Positions 19,952 to 29,398 of a DNA stretch of 64,000 bases are shown here, piece by piece. Location of the stretch: the NCBI GenBank assembly GCA_024958655.1, contig JANWUR010000012.1:53213-117212 (forward strand), given 5' to 3'. Position 1 is the first letter of the stretch. Each line of letters opens with the position of its first letter. A model generated the notes under the pieces. The model saw only the letters and a list, made by a program, of their open reading frames with translations, searched no databases and was not told where the DNA came from. Source of the DNA: Cyanobium sp. FGCU6. GTDB taxonomy: Bacteria > Cyanobacteriota > Cyanobacteriia > PCC-6307 > Cyanobiaceae. Position numbers and translations under genes: made by a program.

Positions 19952-21088
19952 GTGGGCGCCTCCCTGCCCTACGACGTCGCCATCGTCGGTGCCGGCCCCG
20001 CCGGAGGCGCCGCGGCTTTTCACCTGGCTCGCCTGGGGCGCCGGGTCCTGCTGCTCGAACGGGAGCCGGCAGGTCGCAGCAAGCCCTGCGGCGGGGGCAT
20101 GGCGGCCTCGGTGCAGCGCTGGTTCCCCTTCGATCTCACCCCGGCGGTGGATCAGGTGATCCGTCAGGTGCGCTTCACCTGGTGCCTGGAGGATCCGGTC
20201 ACCGCCGAACTGCCCGGCGATTCCCCCTTCTGGATCGTGCGGCGCTCTGTGCTCGATGCTTTCCTGGCCCAGCAGGCCGAGGCGGCCGGGGCCGAGCGGC
20301 GTTTCGGGGCCAGCGTCGGCGCGATCGAGCGACGCGACCAGGGGTGGCAGCTGGCGCTGGAGGGTGGCGAGCGCCTGGAGGCCCGTGCGGTGGTGGTGGC
20401 CGATGGTTCCGGTTCCCGCTTCGCCGCTCCCCTGGGTCTGGGCCCGGCGCGCCCGCGCTTCGCAGCGACAGTGTCGTTGGAGGTGGAGGCCGCGGTGGCC
20501 GAGCCCGACACGGCCCGCTTCGAGTTCGGACTGGTGCACCACGGTTTCTGCTGGTCTTTTCCTCGGCGAGGCGGCTACAGCATCGGCGTCGGCACCTTCA
20601 TCGGTCGTCAGGAGGCCGACAGTGAGGCCGTGCTGGCCTCGCTCCTGCCCGCCCTCGGTTTGCCTGCCGACGCTGGGGAGCGGCGCCATGGGGCGCTGCG
20701 CGTCTGGGATGGCCACCATCCGCTGCACGCTGAGGGGATCGTGGCCGTGGGTGATGCAGCCTCCCTCTGCGATCCGTTCCTGGCGGAGGGGCTGCGGCCT
20801 TCCCTGCTCAGCGGCACGGAAGCCGCCTCCGCCCTCGACCGCTGGCTCGACGGAGAGCGGGATGCTCTGGCGCACTACACGGCCCGCATGCGGACAGAGT
20901 GGGGCGATTCGATGGCCTGGGGCAAGCGCATCGCCCAGGTGTTCTACCGGGTGCCTCGGGTGGGCTATCAGCTCGGGGTCAAGCGTCCCACCGCCCCGCA
21001 GCGCATCGCCCAGATCCTCTCCGGTGAGATGGGCTACGGGGACATCGCCCAGCGCGTGATCAAGCGCCTGCTGTTTCAGCGCGGCTGA
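19952..21088 (+). CDS. geranylgeranyl reductase-family FAD-dependent oxidoreductase
   Basis: GTG start; YDVAIVGAGPAGGAAAFHLARLGRRVLLLEREPAGRSKPCGGGM..., GDAASLCDPFLAEGLRPSLLSG. Confidence 0.85.
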   Translation: MGASLPYDVAIVGAGPAGGAAAFHLARLGRRVLLLEREPAGRSKPCGGGMAASVQRWFPFDLTPAVDQVIRQVRFTWCLEDPVTAELPGDSPFWIVRRSVLDAFLAQQAEAAGAERRFGASVGAIERRDQGWQLALEGGERLEARAVVVADGSGSRFAAPLGLGPARPRFAATVSLEVEAAVAEPDTARFEFGLVHHGFCWSFPRRGGYSIGVGTFIGRQEADSEAVLASLLPALGLPADAGERRHGALRVWDGHHPLHAEGIVAVGDAASLCDPFLAEGLRPSLLSGTEAASALDRWLDGERDALAHYTARMRTEWGDSMAWGKRIAQVFYRVPRVGYQLGVKRPTAPQRIAQILSGEMGYGDIAQRVIKRLLFQRG

Positions 21089-21105
21089 GGCGAAACCGCT
21101 CCCGT

Positions 21106-21483
21106 TCAGCTGCGGATGCAGTCCTTGAGGTCGCGCAGACGCTGATCGATCGAGCCCAGAAGCTCGATGGCGAACATCGGCGATTCCTGCACGGCGAACA
21201 GGAACTTCTCCCGGTTCATCACCAGCAGGCGGCAGTCGCTGAGCGCATGGGCATCGCCGTAGCGGCGGTGGTCCGGGGTGACCAGGGCTCCGGCACCGAA
21301 GACATCGCCGGCCTGGATCGTCTCCTTACCTGCCCCCCCGTTCCAGCTCAGTTCCACTTGCCCATCAAGCAGACCGAACATGCAGTCGCCGGACTCGCCG
21401 GAACGGAAGATCGCGTCACCGGCCTTGACGTCGATGACCTCACCCTTGCTGGCGAGGGCACGCATGGTGTCGAGGGCGTTCAC
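21106..21483 (-). CDS. stand-alone cyclic nucleotide-binding (Crp-like) domain protein
   Basis: 125 aa; GDAIFRSGESGDCMFGLLDGQVELSWNGGAGKETIQAGDVFGAGALVTPDHRRYGDAHALSDCRLLVMNREKFLF; no HTH. Confidence 0.82.
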   Translation of the reverse strand: MNALDTMRALASKGEVIDVKAGDAIFRSGESGDCMFGLLDGQVELSWNGGAGKETIQAGDVFGAGALVTPDHRRYGDAHALSDCRLLVMNREKFLFAVQESPMFAIELLGSIDQRLRDLKDCIRS

Positions 21484-21531
21484 GGGCCGCTGGGCGCTGA
21501 GTTGGCCATCCAGTGTGCAGGATCGCCGGGC

Positions 21532-22710
21532 TCAGCGCACGGCGCCCAGGGCCAGCGGAGCCCCCAGCCCGGCCCTGACTTCATCCGGTGCCAGCCGGCC
21601 ATCATTGTCGGTGTCGAGGGCATCGAAGACGGCATCGCTGCCCAGCCACTCCTCGCGGGTGATGCAGCCATCTCCGTCGAGGTCGTTGAGAAGAAAAATC
21701 TCGTGGACGGCGTGGGTGAAGGCGGCGCCCCCTTCGAGCTCTGCCAGGCGGTGGGCCAGCTGGGCCTCCAGGGTCTCGATCGCCTTGGAGAACCCCCGGA
21801 TCCCCTCATCAAGCTTCTCGCTGGCCATCGGGTCGGCGGCCATCAGCCGCTCGAAGGTTGCCTGATCCACCGTGAGGCGCTCATCAGCGAGCCCGGGATT
21901 GGCGGCATCCAGACGCCGTTCCAATGGCGCCTCTGTCGAGCGGAGCTGGTCCATCAGTGACGGGGAGATGGTGAGCAGATCGCAGCCGGCAAGCTCGATG
22001 ATCTCGTCGATGTTGCGGAAGCTGGCGCCCATCACCTCGGTGCGGTAGCCGTAGGTCTTGAAGTAATTGAAGATCTTCGACACCGAGATCACGCCCGGAT
22101 CCTCCGGTCCGGGATAGTTGTCGCGTCCAGTGGCCTTCTTGTACCAGTCAAGGATGCGGCCCACGAAGGGGGAGATCAGGGTGACGCCCGCCTCGGCGCA
22201 GGCCACGGCCTGGGCAAAGCCGAACAGCAGGGTGAGGTTGCAATGAATTCCTTCCCTCTCGAGCTGTTCGGCGGCCCGGATCCCCTCCCAGGTGGAGGCG
22301 ATCTTGATCAGCACCCGCTCCCGCCCCACGCCGGCCTGTTCGTAGAGGCCGATGAGCTTGCGGGCCTTCTCGATCGTGGCCTCGGTGTCGAAGCTCAGGC
22401 GGGCATCCACTTCGGTGGAGACCCGGCCCGGCACGATCCGCAGGATCTCCTTGCCAAAGGTGACGCTGATCTCATCGAGGGCTTCGCTCACCACCTCGTC
22501 TGCCCCGGCCTGGCTGCCGATGACTGCTCTCGACTCGCGCAGGGAGCGGTCGATCAGCTCCTGATAGGCGGGGATCTGGGCGGCCGCCAGGATCAGCGAC
22601 GGGTTGGTGGTGGCATCGCGCGGCGTGAACTGGCGGATGGCATCGATGTCGCCGGTGTCCGCCACCACCACGGTCATCGCGGCGAGTTGATCGAGCAGGT
22701 TGGCCATCAC
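21532..22710 (-). CDS. tal: transaldolase with C-terminal EF-hand pair
   Basis: [39 protein letters not shown]... plus [13 protein letters not shown] and [13 protein letters not shown]. Confidence 0.93.
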   Translation of the reverse strand: MMANLLDQLAAMTVVVADTGDIDAIRQFTPRDATTNPSLILAAAQIPAYQELIDRSLRESRAVIGSQAGADEVVSEALDEISVTFGKEILRIVPGRVSTEVDARLSFDTEATIEKARKLIGLYEQAGVGRERVLIKIASTWEGIRAAEQLEREGIHCNLTLLFGFAQAVACAEAGVTLISPFVGRILDWYKKATGRDNYPGPEDPGVISVSKIFNYFKTYGYRTEVMGASFRNIDEIIELAGCDLLTISPSLMDQLRSTEAPLERRLDAANPGLADERLTVDQATFERLMAADPMASEKLDEGIRGFSKAIETLEAQLAHRLAELEGGAAFTHAVHEIFLLNDLDGDGCITREEWLGSDAVFDALDTDNDGRLAPDEVRAGLGAPLALGAVR

Positions 22711-22783
22711 GCAGTTGTCGATGATGCAACGCTAGCCAGGCCGTTCTGTCGGGCGCTCCCGGGTTGTGGGAACGGGACAGGGA

Positions 22784-24664
22784 TCAGCCGCGGCTGGAAC
22801 CGGCGGCTGCGGACTTGGGGACCGGGCGGCTGGGCGCCAGTTTCTCGATCACCACAAGGGCCTCCACGATCTGGCGGGCTACAGGCACGGCCACCGTGGC
22901 TCCGTAGGCATTGCCGCCCTGGGGCTCATCGACCACCACCAGCACCACATAGCGCGGATCCTCGATCGGCAGCACGGCCACGAAGCTGGTGATGCGGGCA
23001 CCGGGGATGTAGACGCCGTTGTGGGCCTTCTGGGCGGTGCCTGTCTTGCCGCCGAGGCGATAGCCGGGAATCTGCAGGCCCTTGCCGCTTCCCTTCTCCA
23101 CCACCGATTCCATCCAGTTGATCACCGTGCGCGTGACCTTGGGATCGAGCAGCTGGATGCCGGTGGGGGTGCCGGAGCTGGCGAGGGCCTCCCCGGAGCG
23201 CAGCCCCCTGGTGATGTGGGGACTCACGAGCCTGCCGCCATTGGCGAGCATCCCGTGCAGCTGAACCAGCTTCAGCGGGGTGAGGGAGAAGCCCTGGCCG
23301 AAGGCGGCCACCGCCGGCTCGATGGCGGCTCCGGTGAACTCCTGCCGGCTCTTGAGCTGCCCTGCCACAGCACCGGGGAGGTCGGTGTCGGGGACGGTGT
23401 CGATGCCGATGGTGTGGAGCCAGTGCCAGAAGCGATCGCGTTTCACCCTCGACATGATGTCGACCATCGCCACGTTGCTCGACACCTGGAGAACGGTGGG
23501 AAAGTCGATCACGCCGTTGGCACGACGATCGGCATTGAAGATCGGCCAGCCGCCGATGTTCAGCTGACCGACGTCGTTGGCGGTGCCATCGGGCTGGATC
23601 GCCTTCTCCTGCAGCGCCAGGGCCATGTTGATCGGTTTGAAGGTGGAGCCGGGTTCGTAGAGATCCTGCACCGACCACTCGCGGAACATGCCCGGGTCGT
23701 ACTGCCAGAAGTTGTTGGGGTCGTAGGTGGGGGTGGAGGCCAGGGCGAGGATCTCGCCGCTGCGACTGTCCATGACCAGGGCGGCGCCCCGTTTGGCACT
23801 CCACTGTTTCACCTGTTTGGCCAGGGCCTGCTGAGCCACCTGCTGCAGGCGGGAATCGAGCGTGAGCTGCAGGCGCAGGTCGTCGCCGTACAGGGAACCG
23901 GCCTGGAGGCCATCTGGCAGCGGGGTGCCATCGGCGCCGCGCCGCATGCTCACGGTCATCTCCTGACGGCGCAGGTCGCTGTCGCGGCTCTGCTCCAGGC
24001 CTGCCTGGGGCACGCGCTCGAGGTTGAGGAACCCCACCACGTTGGCGAACAACTGGCCCTGGGGATAGACGCGCTGGGGATAGCCCTCCAGATCGAGACC
24101 GCTGATCTTGAGCTGCCTCACCCTCTCAGCGGTTTCAGGGTCAAGGTTGGTGGCCAGCTTCACCCCGCTTCGACGGTTGCCCATAGCGTTGAGCATCTCC
24201 TGGCGAGGCCGGGCCAGAACGGCGGCCAGGCGCGTGACCACCTCCTCAGGGCGTCGCACGCTCTGGGGATCATCGCCGGGGAAATTGAAATAGCGCGGGT
24301 GGGCCCACAGGGTGAAGCGCTCCTCATCGAGAGCCACCAGGCGGCCTGTCCGATCCACGATCGTGCGCCGCTTGCCCAGCGGGATGATCGACTGGGTCTG
24401 GATCGCACGGGCCCGAGCCTGCAACCGGTCCCCCTGAACCACCTGCAGCCAGCCCAGCCTGAGCACCAGGCCGCCGAGCGCGGCGCTGAGCAACAGGAAC
24501 ACCGTGACCAGCCGGCGATTGCTCAGTGGCTGGATGTCCACCACCCGGTGACGGGCCGCCCGACCACCCCCGGCAGCACCGGAGCTGTGGAGCCCGCCGC
24601 CGCGGGCACGGTCGGATCTGCCCGTGCCGCCGGGCGGATGGGGGCGGGTGGAGGAGCGGGCCAT
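22784..24664 (-). CDS. ftsI: peptidoglycan transpeptidase / penicillin-binding protein (FtsI-like)
   Basis: 626 aa; EPGSTFKPINMALAL (SxxK), SSN, GGKTGTAQ (KTG) motifs. Confidence 0.93.
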   Translation of the reverse strand: MARSSTRPHPPGGTGRSDRARGGGLHSSGAAGGGRAARHRVVDIQPLSNRRLVTVFLLLSAALGGLVLRLGWLQVVQGDRLQARARAIQTQSIIPLGKRRTIVDRTGRLVALDEERFTLWAHPRYFNFPGDDPQSVRRPEEVVTRLAAVLARPRQEMLNAMGNRRSGVKLATNLDPETAERVRQLKISGLDLEGYPQRVYPQGQLFANVVGFLNLERVPQAGLEQSRDSDLRRQEMTVSMRRGADGTPLPDGLQAGSLYGDDLRLQLTLDSRLQQVAQQALAKQVKQWSAKRGAALVMDSRSGEILALASTPTYDPNNFWQYDPGMFREWSVQDLYEPGSTFKPINMALALQEKAIQPDGTANDVGQLNIGGWPIFNADRRANGVIDFPTVLQVSSNVAMVDIMSRVKRDRFWHWLHTIGIDTVPDTDLPGAVAGQLKSRQEFTGAAIEPAVAAFGQGFSLTPLKLVQLHGMLANGGRLVSPHITRGLRSGEALASSGTPTGIQLLDPKVTRTVINWMESVVEKGSGKGLQIPGYRLGGKTGTAQKAHNGVYIPGARITSFVAVLPIEDPRYVVLVVVDEPQGGNAYGATVAVPVARQIVEALVVIEKLAPSRPVPKSAAAGSSRG

Positions 24665-25221
24665 CAGTAGCCGGCCGGGATGCGACGCAGCTGGAGCTGG
24701 GCGAGCAGGGCCTGCGTGGCGGAACGGCGTTGCACCACGGGCTGGGGGAGGTGAATCAGTTTTTCGCTGCTGGTGGGAACAAGCTGACCGGGACGACGCA
24801 CGGCGCCGAGATGGTGCTGCTCCAGAAGGGCCGCCGATTCCTGCAGGCGATGTTCAAGCGACTTGGAGGCCTCGAGCTGGCTGTAGCTGCGGGCCCACTC
24901 GTTCTGCCAGTGCAGGGTGAGGGCGCTGAGGGAGACCGTCGCCAGCCCGAGGCCGGCCAGGGCGCCGCTGCTGATGCGATGGAACCCTGCGAGCCAGGGG
25001 GAGCGCCGCTCGATCCGTCGGGCCGAGAGTGAGTTCTCGATCACCCTGAGGGAGCCCGAGGAACGGCGACGACCCTGGCTGGCGCGGCGTTCACTCCGCC
25101 TGGGTGTGGCGCTGAGGAAGGTGGCGACCAAGGGTGTCTGTCCGTTCACTGCGCAAGTGAACCACCCCGGGGCCCCGGCAGCAAGGCGTCCGGTGACGGC
25201 CTTCTCACACGCCCCCCGCAC
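24664..25221 (-). CDS. FtsL-like bitopic membrane protein (start uncertain)
   Basis: Central TM segment (ISSGALAGLGLATVSLSALTLHWQ) followed by coiled-coil-like segment; stop overlaps the ftsI start (TGATG). Confidence 0.65.
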   Translation of the reverse strand: MRGACEKAVTGRLAAGAPGWFTCAVNGQTPLVATFLSATPRRSERRASQGRRRSSGSLRVIENSLSARRIERRSPWLAGFHRISSGALAGLGLATVSLSALTLHWQNEWARSYSQLEASKSLEHRLQESAALLEQHHLGAVRRPGQLVPTSSEKLIHLPQPVVQRRSATQALLAQLQLRRIPAGY

Positions 25222-26668
25222 CGTCGGCGAGCAGCAGCAGGTTGGCGAAGGTCAGTCCGTTCCACAGAGCGTGGGCGATCACCGAGGAGGCCAGCCGACC
25301 GCTGTGCCAGCGGAGCAGTCCCAGGCCGATACCCAGCACGAACAGCGGCATCAGCTCCCCCAGGCTCAGGTGGGCCAGGGCAAAGACCGACGCGCTGATC
25401 CCCACGGCCGCCGTGCCCCCCAGCCGCTGCCCCAGCACCGGCAGCAGGACCCCGCGGAACAGGGTTTCCTCAAACAGCGGGGCCAGCACCATGGCCGTGA
25501 GGGCAAAGCAGGCAAGAGCCAGGGGATCGCCGCTGGTGAGCACCAGCTCGAGCAGAGGATTGCTGCCGCCAGCGTCCTCCCAGAGCTTTCCTACCAGCCA
25601 GCCGGAGAAGGCCACTGGAGGGAGCAGCATCATCACCAGGGTCAGGGCCGGCCCCGCCGCCGTGGCCAGGGGCTGCCAGTGCCACTGCAGCCAGCCCCCC
25701 GCGGGGCGGGAAGCGAGCCTGCCTCGCAGCAGCAGCACCAGGATGAAGAGAGGAGCAGCCATCAGCCCCAGATAGAGCACCAGCACGCGCAACCCCTCCG
25801 CCAGGGGTGCGGAGAGGTTGCGGCTCTGGATCAGGGCCGTCAGCGGTGGCTCCAGCAACCCGGGCACGACAAGTTCGCCCACCAGCACGAACCCACCCGC
25901 GATCAGCAGGGTGGCATCGATCGGGGTGAGCGGCGGTCCTACCAGGGGTGCAAAGGGGGACTGTCTGCGGGTCACCAGGCGCCGCAGCATCCGGATCAGC
26001 AGCCCCAGACCGATGAGCAGCAGCAGCAGGGGCAGCACGTTGACCGCCAGTAGCTGAAGCACCCGGCGGGCCGGGTTCCGATCGGCGGGGCAGCTCTCCC
26101 CGCCGATCCCTCCCCCCAGCTGTTCGCAGCTGAGCTGCTCCAGCAGCGGAGACGGCTGCCAGGGGCGCAGCAGCGCAGCGCGTTCCGGAGGCGACACTCG
26201 CCGGCCGGCCACCAGGGCTTCCAGCAGTGGGCGGCGGGAGGGCTCGACGCTTGGAATCAGTCGCCGCAGGTTCTGCTCGGCGGCCTCTGCTTCGGCGAGG
26301 TCGGCGCTGCCCCGCCGCAGCAGCCCAAGTTCCAGTCGCCGCTGGGCCGGCATGGGGATGGCCGCTTGCTCCAGGTTCCCCTCGAGGGCGTCGGCCAGAG
26401 CTTCGCGGGGGTCGTCACCCACCAGCAGCGGACGCAGGCCTGGCGGCAGCTGCTCTTCCACCAGGGCGCTCAGTTCGAGCTGGCGCAGGTCGAGGGCTGA
26501 CTCCACCGAGGGACGCTCCAGGCTGCCCGCCAGCCCCTCCAGCCAGAGAAGCAGGCTGAGGGAGAGACTCAGCAGGGCCAGCAGCACCTTCCAGGACGGT
26601 GGATCGGGCGGCGGTGGATCCGTTGGGCCATTGCCGGGGGCACTGGAGTGGGAAGCGGGAAGGATCAA
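25205..26668 (-). CDS. CPBP-family intramembrane metalloprotease with large N-terminal region
   Basis: 487 aa; APLFEETLFRGVLLPVLGQRLG (EExxxR) and HLSLGELMPLFVLGIGLGLLRW...ALWNGLTF. Confidence 0.88.
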   Translation of the reverse strand: MILPASHSSAPGNGPTDPPPPDPPSWKVLLALLSLSLSLLLWLEGLAGSLERPSVESALDLRQLELSALVEEQLPPGLRPLLVGDDPREALADALEGNLEQAAIPMPAQRRLELGLLRRGSADLAEAEAAEQNLRRLIPSVEPSRRPLLEALVAGRRVSPPERAALLRPWQPSPLLEQLSCEQLGGGIGGESCPADRNPARRVLQLLAVNVLPLLLLLIGLGLLIRMLRRLVTRRQSPFAPLVGPPLTPIDATLLIAGGFVLVGELVVPGLLEPPLTALIQSRNLSAPLAEGLRVLVLYLGLMAAPLFILVLLLRGRLASRPAGGWLQWHWQPLATAAGPALTLVMMLLPPVAFSGWLVGKLWEDAGGSNPLLELVLTSGDPLALACFALTAMVLAPLFEETLFRGVLLPVLGQRLGGTAAVGISASVFALAHLSLGELMPLFVLGIGLGLLRWHSGRLASSVIAHALWNGLTFANLLLLADGAGGV

Positions 26669-26753
26669 CCGGACAGGCGCAGGATCATGCTGCAGCGATT
26701 GTGCCGCCGGGACCGCCTCGCCTGGGATCGGCCCTCAGGGGTGCTCCCATACG

Positions 26754-28115
26754 ATGCATCCCACTGTGGTCGCCGGATCCGTGCCCGTCCGCCTTCTGCT
26801 TGTTCGCCACGGGCTGAGCAGCTTCAACCTGGAGCACCGCATCCAGGGTCGTGACGACCTCTCCAGCCTCACGGAGGAAGGTGTCGAGCAGGCGCGTCTC
26901 ACCGGCCAGGCCCTGCGGGGACTGCGTCTCGACGCCGCCTATAGCTCCCCGCTCAGCCGGGCCCGCGATACGGCCACCACCCTGCTGGCGGCCCACGGTG
27001 GGAGTAGCCGCAGTGCCGTTCTTGACGACGATCTCCAGGAGATCGATCTGGGTCCCTGGAGCGGGCTGCTGCGCTCGGATCTTCGCGAGCACGACCCCGA
27101 GGGGGAGCGGCGCTGGCGTGACCATCCCGAAAGCCTTGAGCTCGAGCGCAGGGATGGCCAGCGCTACCGCCCGCTGCCGGAACTCATGGAGCAGGCGGCC
27201 GTTTTTGTGAAACGTCTGCTCAAGCGCCACGACCCCGCCTCCGACGCCACGGTCCTGGTGGTCGCCCACAACGCCATCCTTCGCTGCCTGCTCCTGCAGC
27301 TGCTGGGTCTGGAGGTCAGCGGCTTCCGTCGGCTGCGCCTCGACAACGGCTCCATCTCGGTGCTGAACATCGCCCCCGGCCCCCAGGGCCGACGGGACGT
27401 GCAGATCGAATCTCTCAACGGCATCGCCCATCTGGGCCAGCCCCTGCCCCCCAGGGGCCCGGGCCCGCGTCTGCTGCTTGTGCGTCATGGCGAGACCGAC
27501 TGGAACCGGCAGGGTCGTTTCCAGGGCCAGATCGATATTCCTCTCAACAGCAATGGGTTCTCGCAGGCCGCCGCCGCGCGCGAATTTCTCGCCACGGTGC
27601 CGATCGATCGCGCTTACACCAGCGCCATGGCCCGTCCCCGCCAGACGGCCGAAGTGATCCTCTCGGCCCATCCCGGCATTCCCCTCACCAGCACCACCGG
27701 CCTGCTGGAGATCGGCCATGGGCTGTGGGAGGGCCGGCTGGAAAGCGAAATCGCCGAGGGCTGGCCCCAGCTGCTGGCCGACTGGAAGCGGGCCCCCGAA
27801 ACCGTGCAGATGCCTGGCGGCGAGACCATCCATGACGTCTGGCGACGCTCCCTGACCTCCTGGGAGCAGATCGCCGCCGGGCTCGACGAGCGGGAGACCG
27901 CCCTGGTGGTGGCCCACGACGCCGTGAACAAGGCCATCCTCTGCGCCCTTCTCGGCCTTTCCCCCGGTGACATCTGGGCCGTGAAGCAGGGCAACGGCGG
28001 CGTCACGGTGATCGACTACCCCCGCGGCATCAGCGGTCCGCCGCTGGTGGCCTGTCTGAACCTCACCCACCATCTGGGAGGGGTGATCGACCGCACAGCA
28101 GCTGGCGCTCTCTGA
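26754..28115 (+). CDS. two-domain histidine phosphatase family protein
   Basis: ATG 26754; two RHG motifs: RLLLVRHGLSSFN and RLLLVRHGETDWNRQGRFQGQ; second-His motifs VVAHNAILR and VVAHDAVNK. Confidence 0.92.
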   Translation: MHPTVVAGSVPVRLLLVRHGLSSFNLEHRIQGRDDLSSLTEEGVEQARLTGQALRGLRLDAAYSSPLSRARDTATTLLAAHGGSSRSAVLDDDLQEIDLGPWSGLLRSDLREHDPEGERRWRDHPESLELERRDGQRYRPLPELMEQAAVFVKRLLKRHDPASDATVLVVAHNAILRCLLLQLLGLEVSGFRRLRLDNGSISVLNIAPGPQGRRDVQIESLNGIAHLGQPLPPRGPGPRLLLVRHGETDWNRQGRFQGQIDIPLNSNGFSQAAAAREFLATVPIDRAYTSAMARPRQTAEVILSAHPGIPLTSTTGLLEIGHGLWEGRLESEIAEGWPQLLADWKRAPETVQMPGGETIHDVWRRSLTSWEQIAAGLDERETALVVAHDAVNKAILCALLGLSPGDIWAVKQGNGGVTVIDYPRGISGPPLVACLNLTHHLGGVIDRTAAGAL

Positions 28116-28126
28116 ATCCCGCAGCG

Positions 28127-29398
28127 ATGGATCGTCGTCTGCTGTTGCGCGGGGTGCACCTGCTCGAGGCCCCGGGCCAGCCGGAGCGATCGGCCGATGT
28201 GCGCCTTGAGGGCGAGCGCCTGATCGCTGTCGAGGCCGAGGGTGCGGCGGTATCGGAAGGCTGGACGGAGGTGGACGCCCGGAGCTGTTGGTTCGCCCCA
28301 CCCCTGGTGGATCCCCACAGCGCGCTGGAGGATCCGGTCGGTGGCCGTGCCGAAACCCTCATCAGCCTGCGGGCGGCGGCCGTAGCGGGGGGGTACGGCA
28401 CGGTGGCGTTGCTGCCCTGGGCGAGCTCCTGGCGCGATCGTCCCGAGAGGCTGGGCCTGCACTGGCCGCCGCCGATGGAACTGCACTGCTGGGGAGCGTT
28501 CAGCAGCGAGGGTGCCGATGCCGATCTCGCCCCCCATGCCGACCAGCTGGAGGCGGGTGCCGTGGGTGTGGCCTGCGGCGACCATCTGCCGCCACTGGAT
28601 CTGCTGGTACGGGGGCTTCGCCTGGCGGAAACGGGCGATCGTCCCCTTCTGCTGGCCGTGCGCGATGCCGCCCTGGCCCAGCAGGGGTTTGTGCGTGAGC
28701 GGGTGGAGGCCCTGCGGGCCGGCTGGCCCCTCGATCCGATCGTCAGTGAACTCCTGCCGCTGGAGACCCTGCTGGTGCTCGACGCTGCCCTTCCGCTCCC
28801 AGGGCTGCGGCTGATGAACCTCACCACCGCGGAGGGCGTGGAGCGCCTCGGACGCTGCGCTTCGCCGCCCCTGGCGAGCGTGCCCTGGTGGCATCTGGTT
28901 GCCGACAGCGGCCTGCTCGATCCCGCCGATGAAGGCTGGCGCCAGGTTCCCTCCCTCGGCGGCCCCAAGGATCGGCAGGCCCTGATCGCCGCCCTCGCCG
29001 ATGGCCGGCTCACGGCCGTGGCGGTGCACCACCAGGCCCTTGACGCGGAGGAGCGGTTGCTGCCCCTCGATCAGCGCCGTCCGGGCATGGCCGGCCATGG
29101 CCATGTGCTGCCGTTGCTGTGGCGGGAGCTGGTGACGGGCTGCGGCTGGTCTGCCCTCCAGCTCTGGCAGGTGCTCTGCTGGGGCCCGGAGAGCTTTCTC
29201 GGGCTCAAGGAGCGGCCCCTGGAGATCGGTGGCCGGCGTTGGCTGCTGTTCGATCCCACGGCCGAGCCCGCCTCTCGCTCCCCGAGGTTCCTGCCGGCGA
29301 ACCCGCCGCCGGTGCCCGCCGACCTCAGGGGAGCCGTGGTGGCCAGCGGCTTCAGCGAGGCGGCGTCGTGGAGGCTCCCAGCGGGCCCATCGCGTTGA
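28127..29398 (+). CDS. dihydroorotase-like (amidohydrolase) protein, probably non-canonical
   Basis: 423 aa; LLLRGVHLLEAPGQPERSADVRLEGERLIAVE...SLRAAAVAGGYGTVALLPW resembles PyrC-like proteins; the expected HxH motif is replaced by VDPHSALEDP. Confidence 0.72.
   Translation: MDRRLLLRGVHLLEAPGQPERSADVRLEGERLIAVEAEGAAVSEGWTEVDARSCWFAPPLVDPHSALEDPVGGRAETLISLRAAAVAGGYGTVALLPWASSWRDRPERLGLHWPPPMELHCWGAFSSEGADADLAPHADQLEAGAVGVACGDHLPPLDLLVRGLRLAETGDRPLLLAVRDAALAQQGFVRERVEALRAGWPLDPIVSELLPLETLLVLDAALPLPGLRLMNLTTAEGVERLGRCASPPLASVPWWHLVADSGLLDPADEGWRQVPSLGGPKDRQALIAALADGRLTAVAVHHQALDAEERLLPLDQRRPGMAGHGHVLPLLWRELVTGCGWSALQLWQVLCWGPESFLGLKERPLEIGGRRWLLFDPTAEPASRSPRFLPANPPPVPADLRGAVVASGFSEAASWRLPAGPSR

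Noticed and set aside
22766-24670. 634-aa + strand ORF
   Set aside because: Antisense to ftsI, which has clear SxxK/SxN/KTG motifs.
26685-28301. 538-aa minus strand ORF
   Set aside because: Antisense to the two-domain phosphatase; no family signature.
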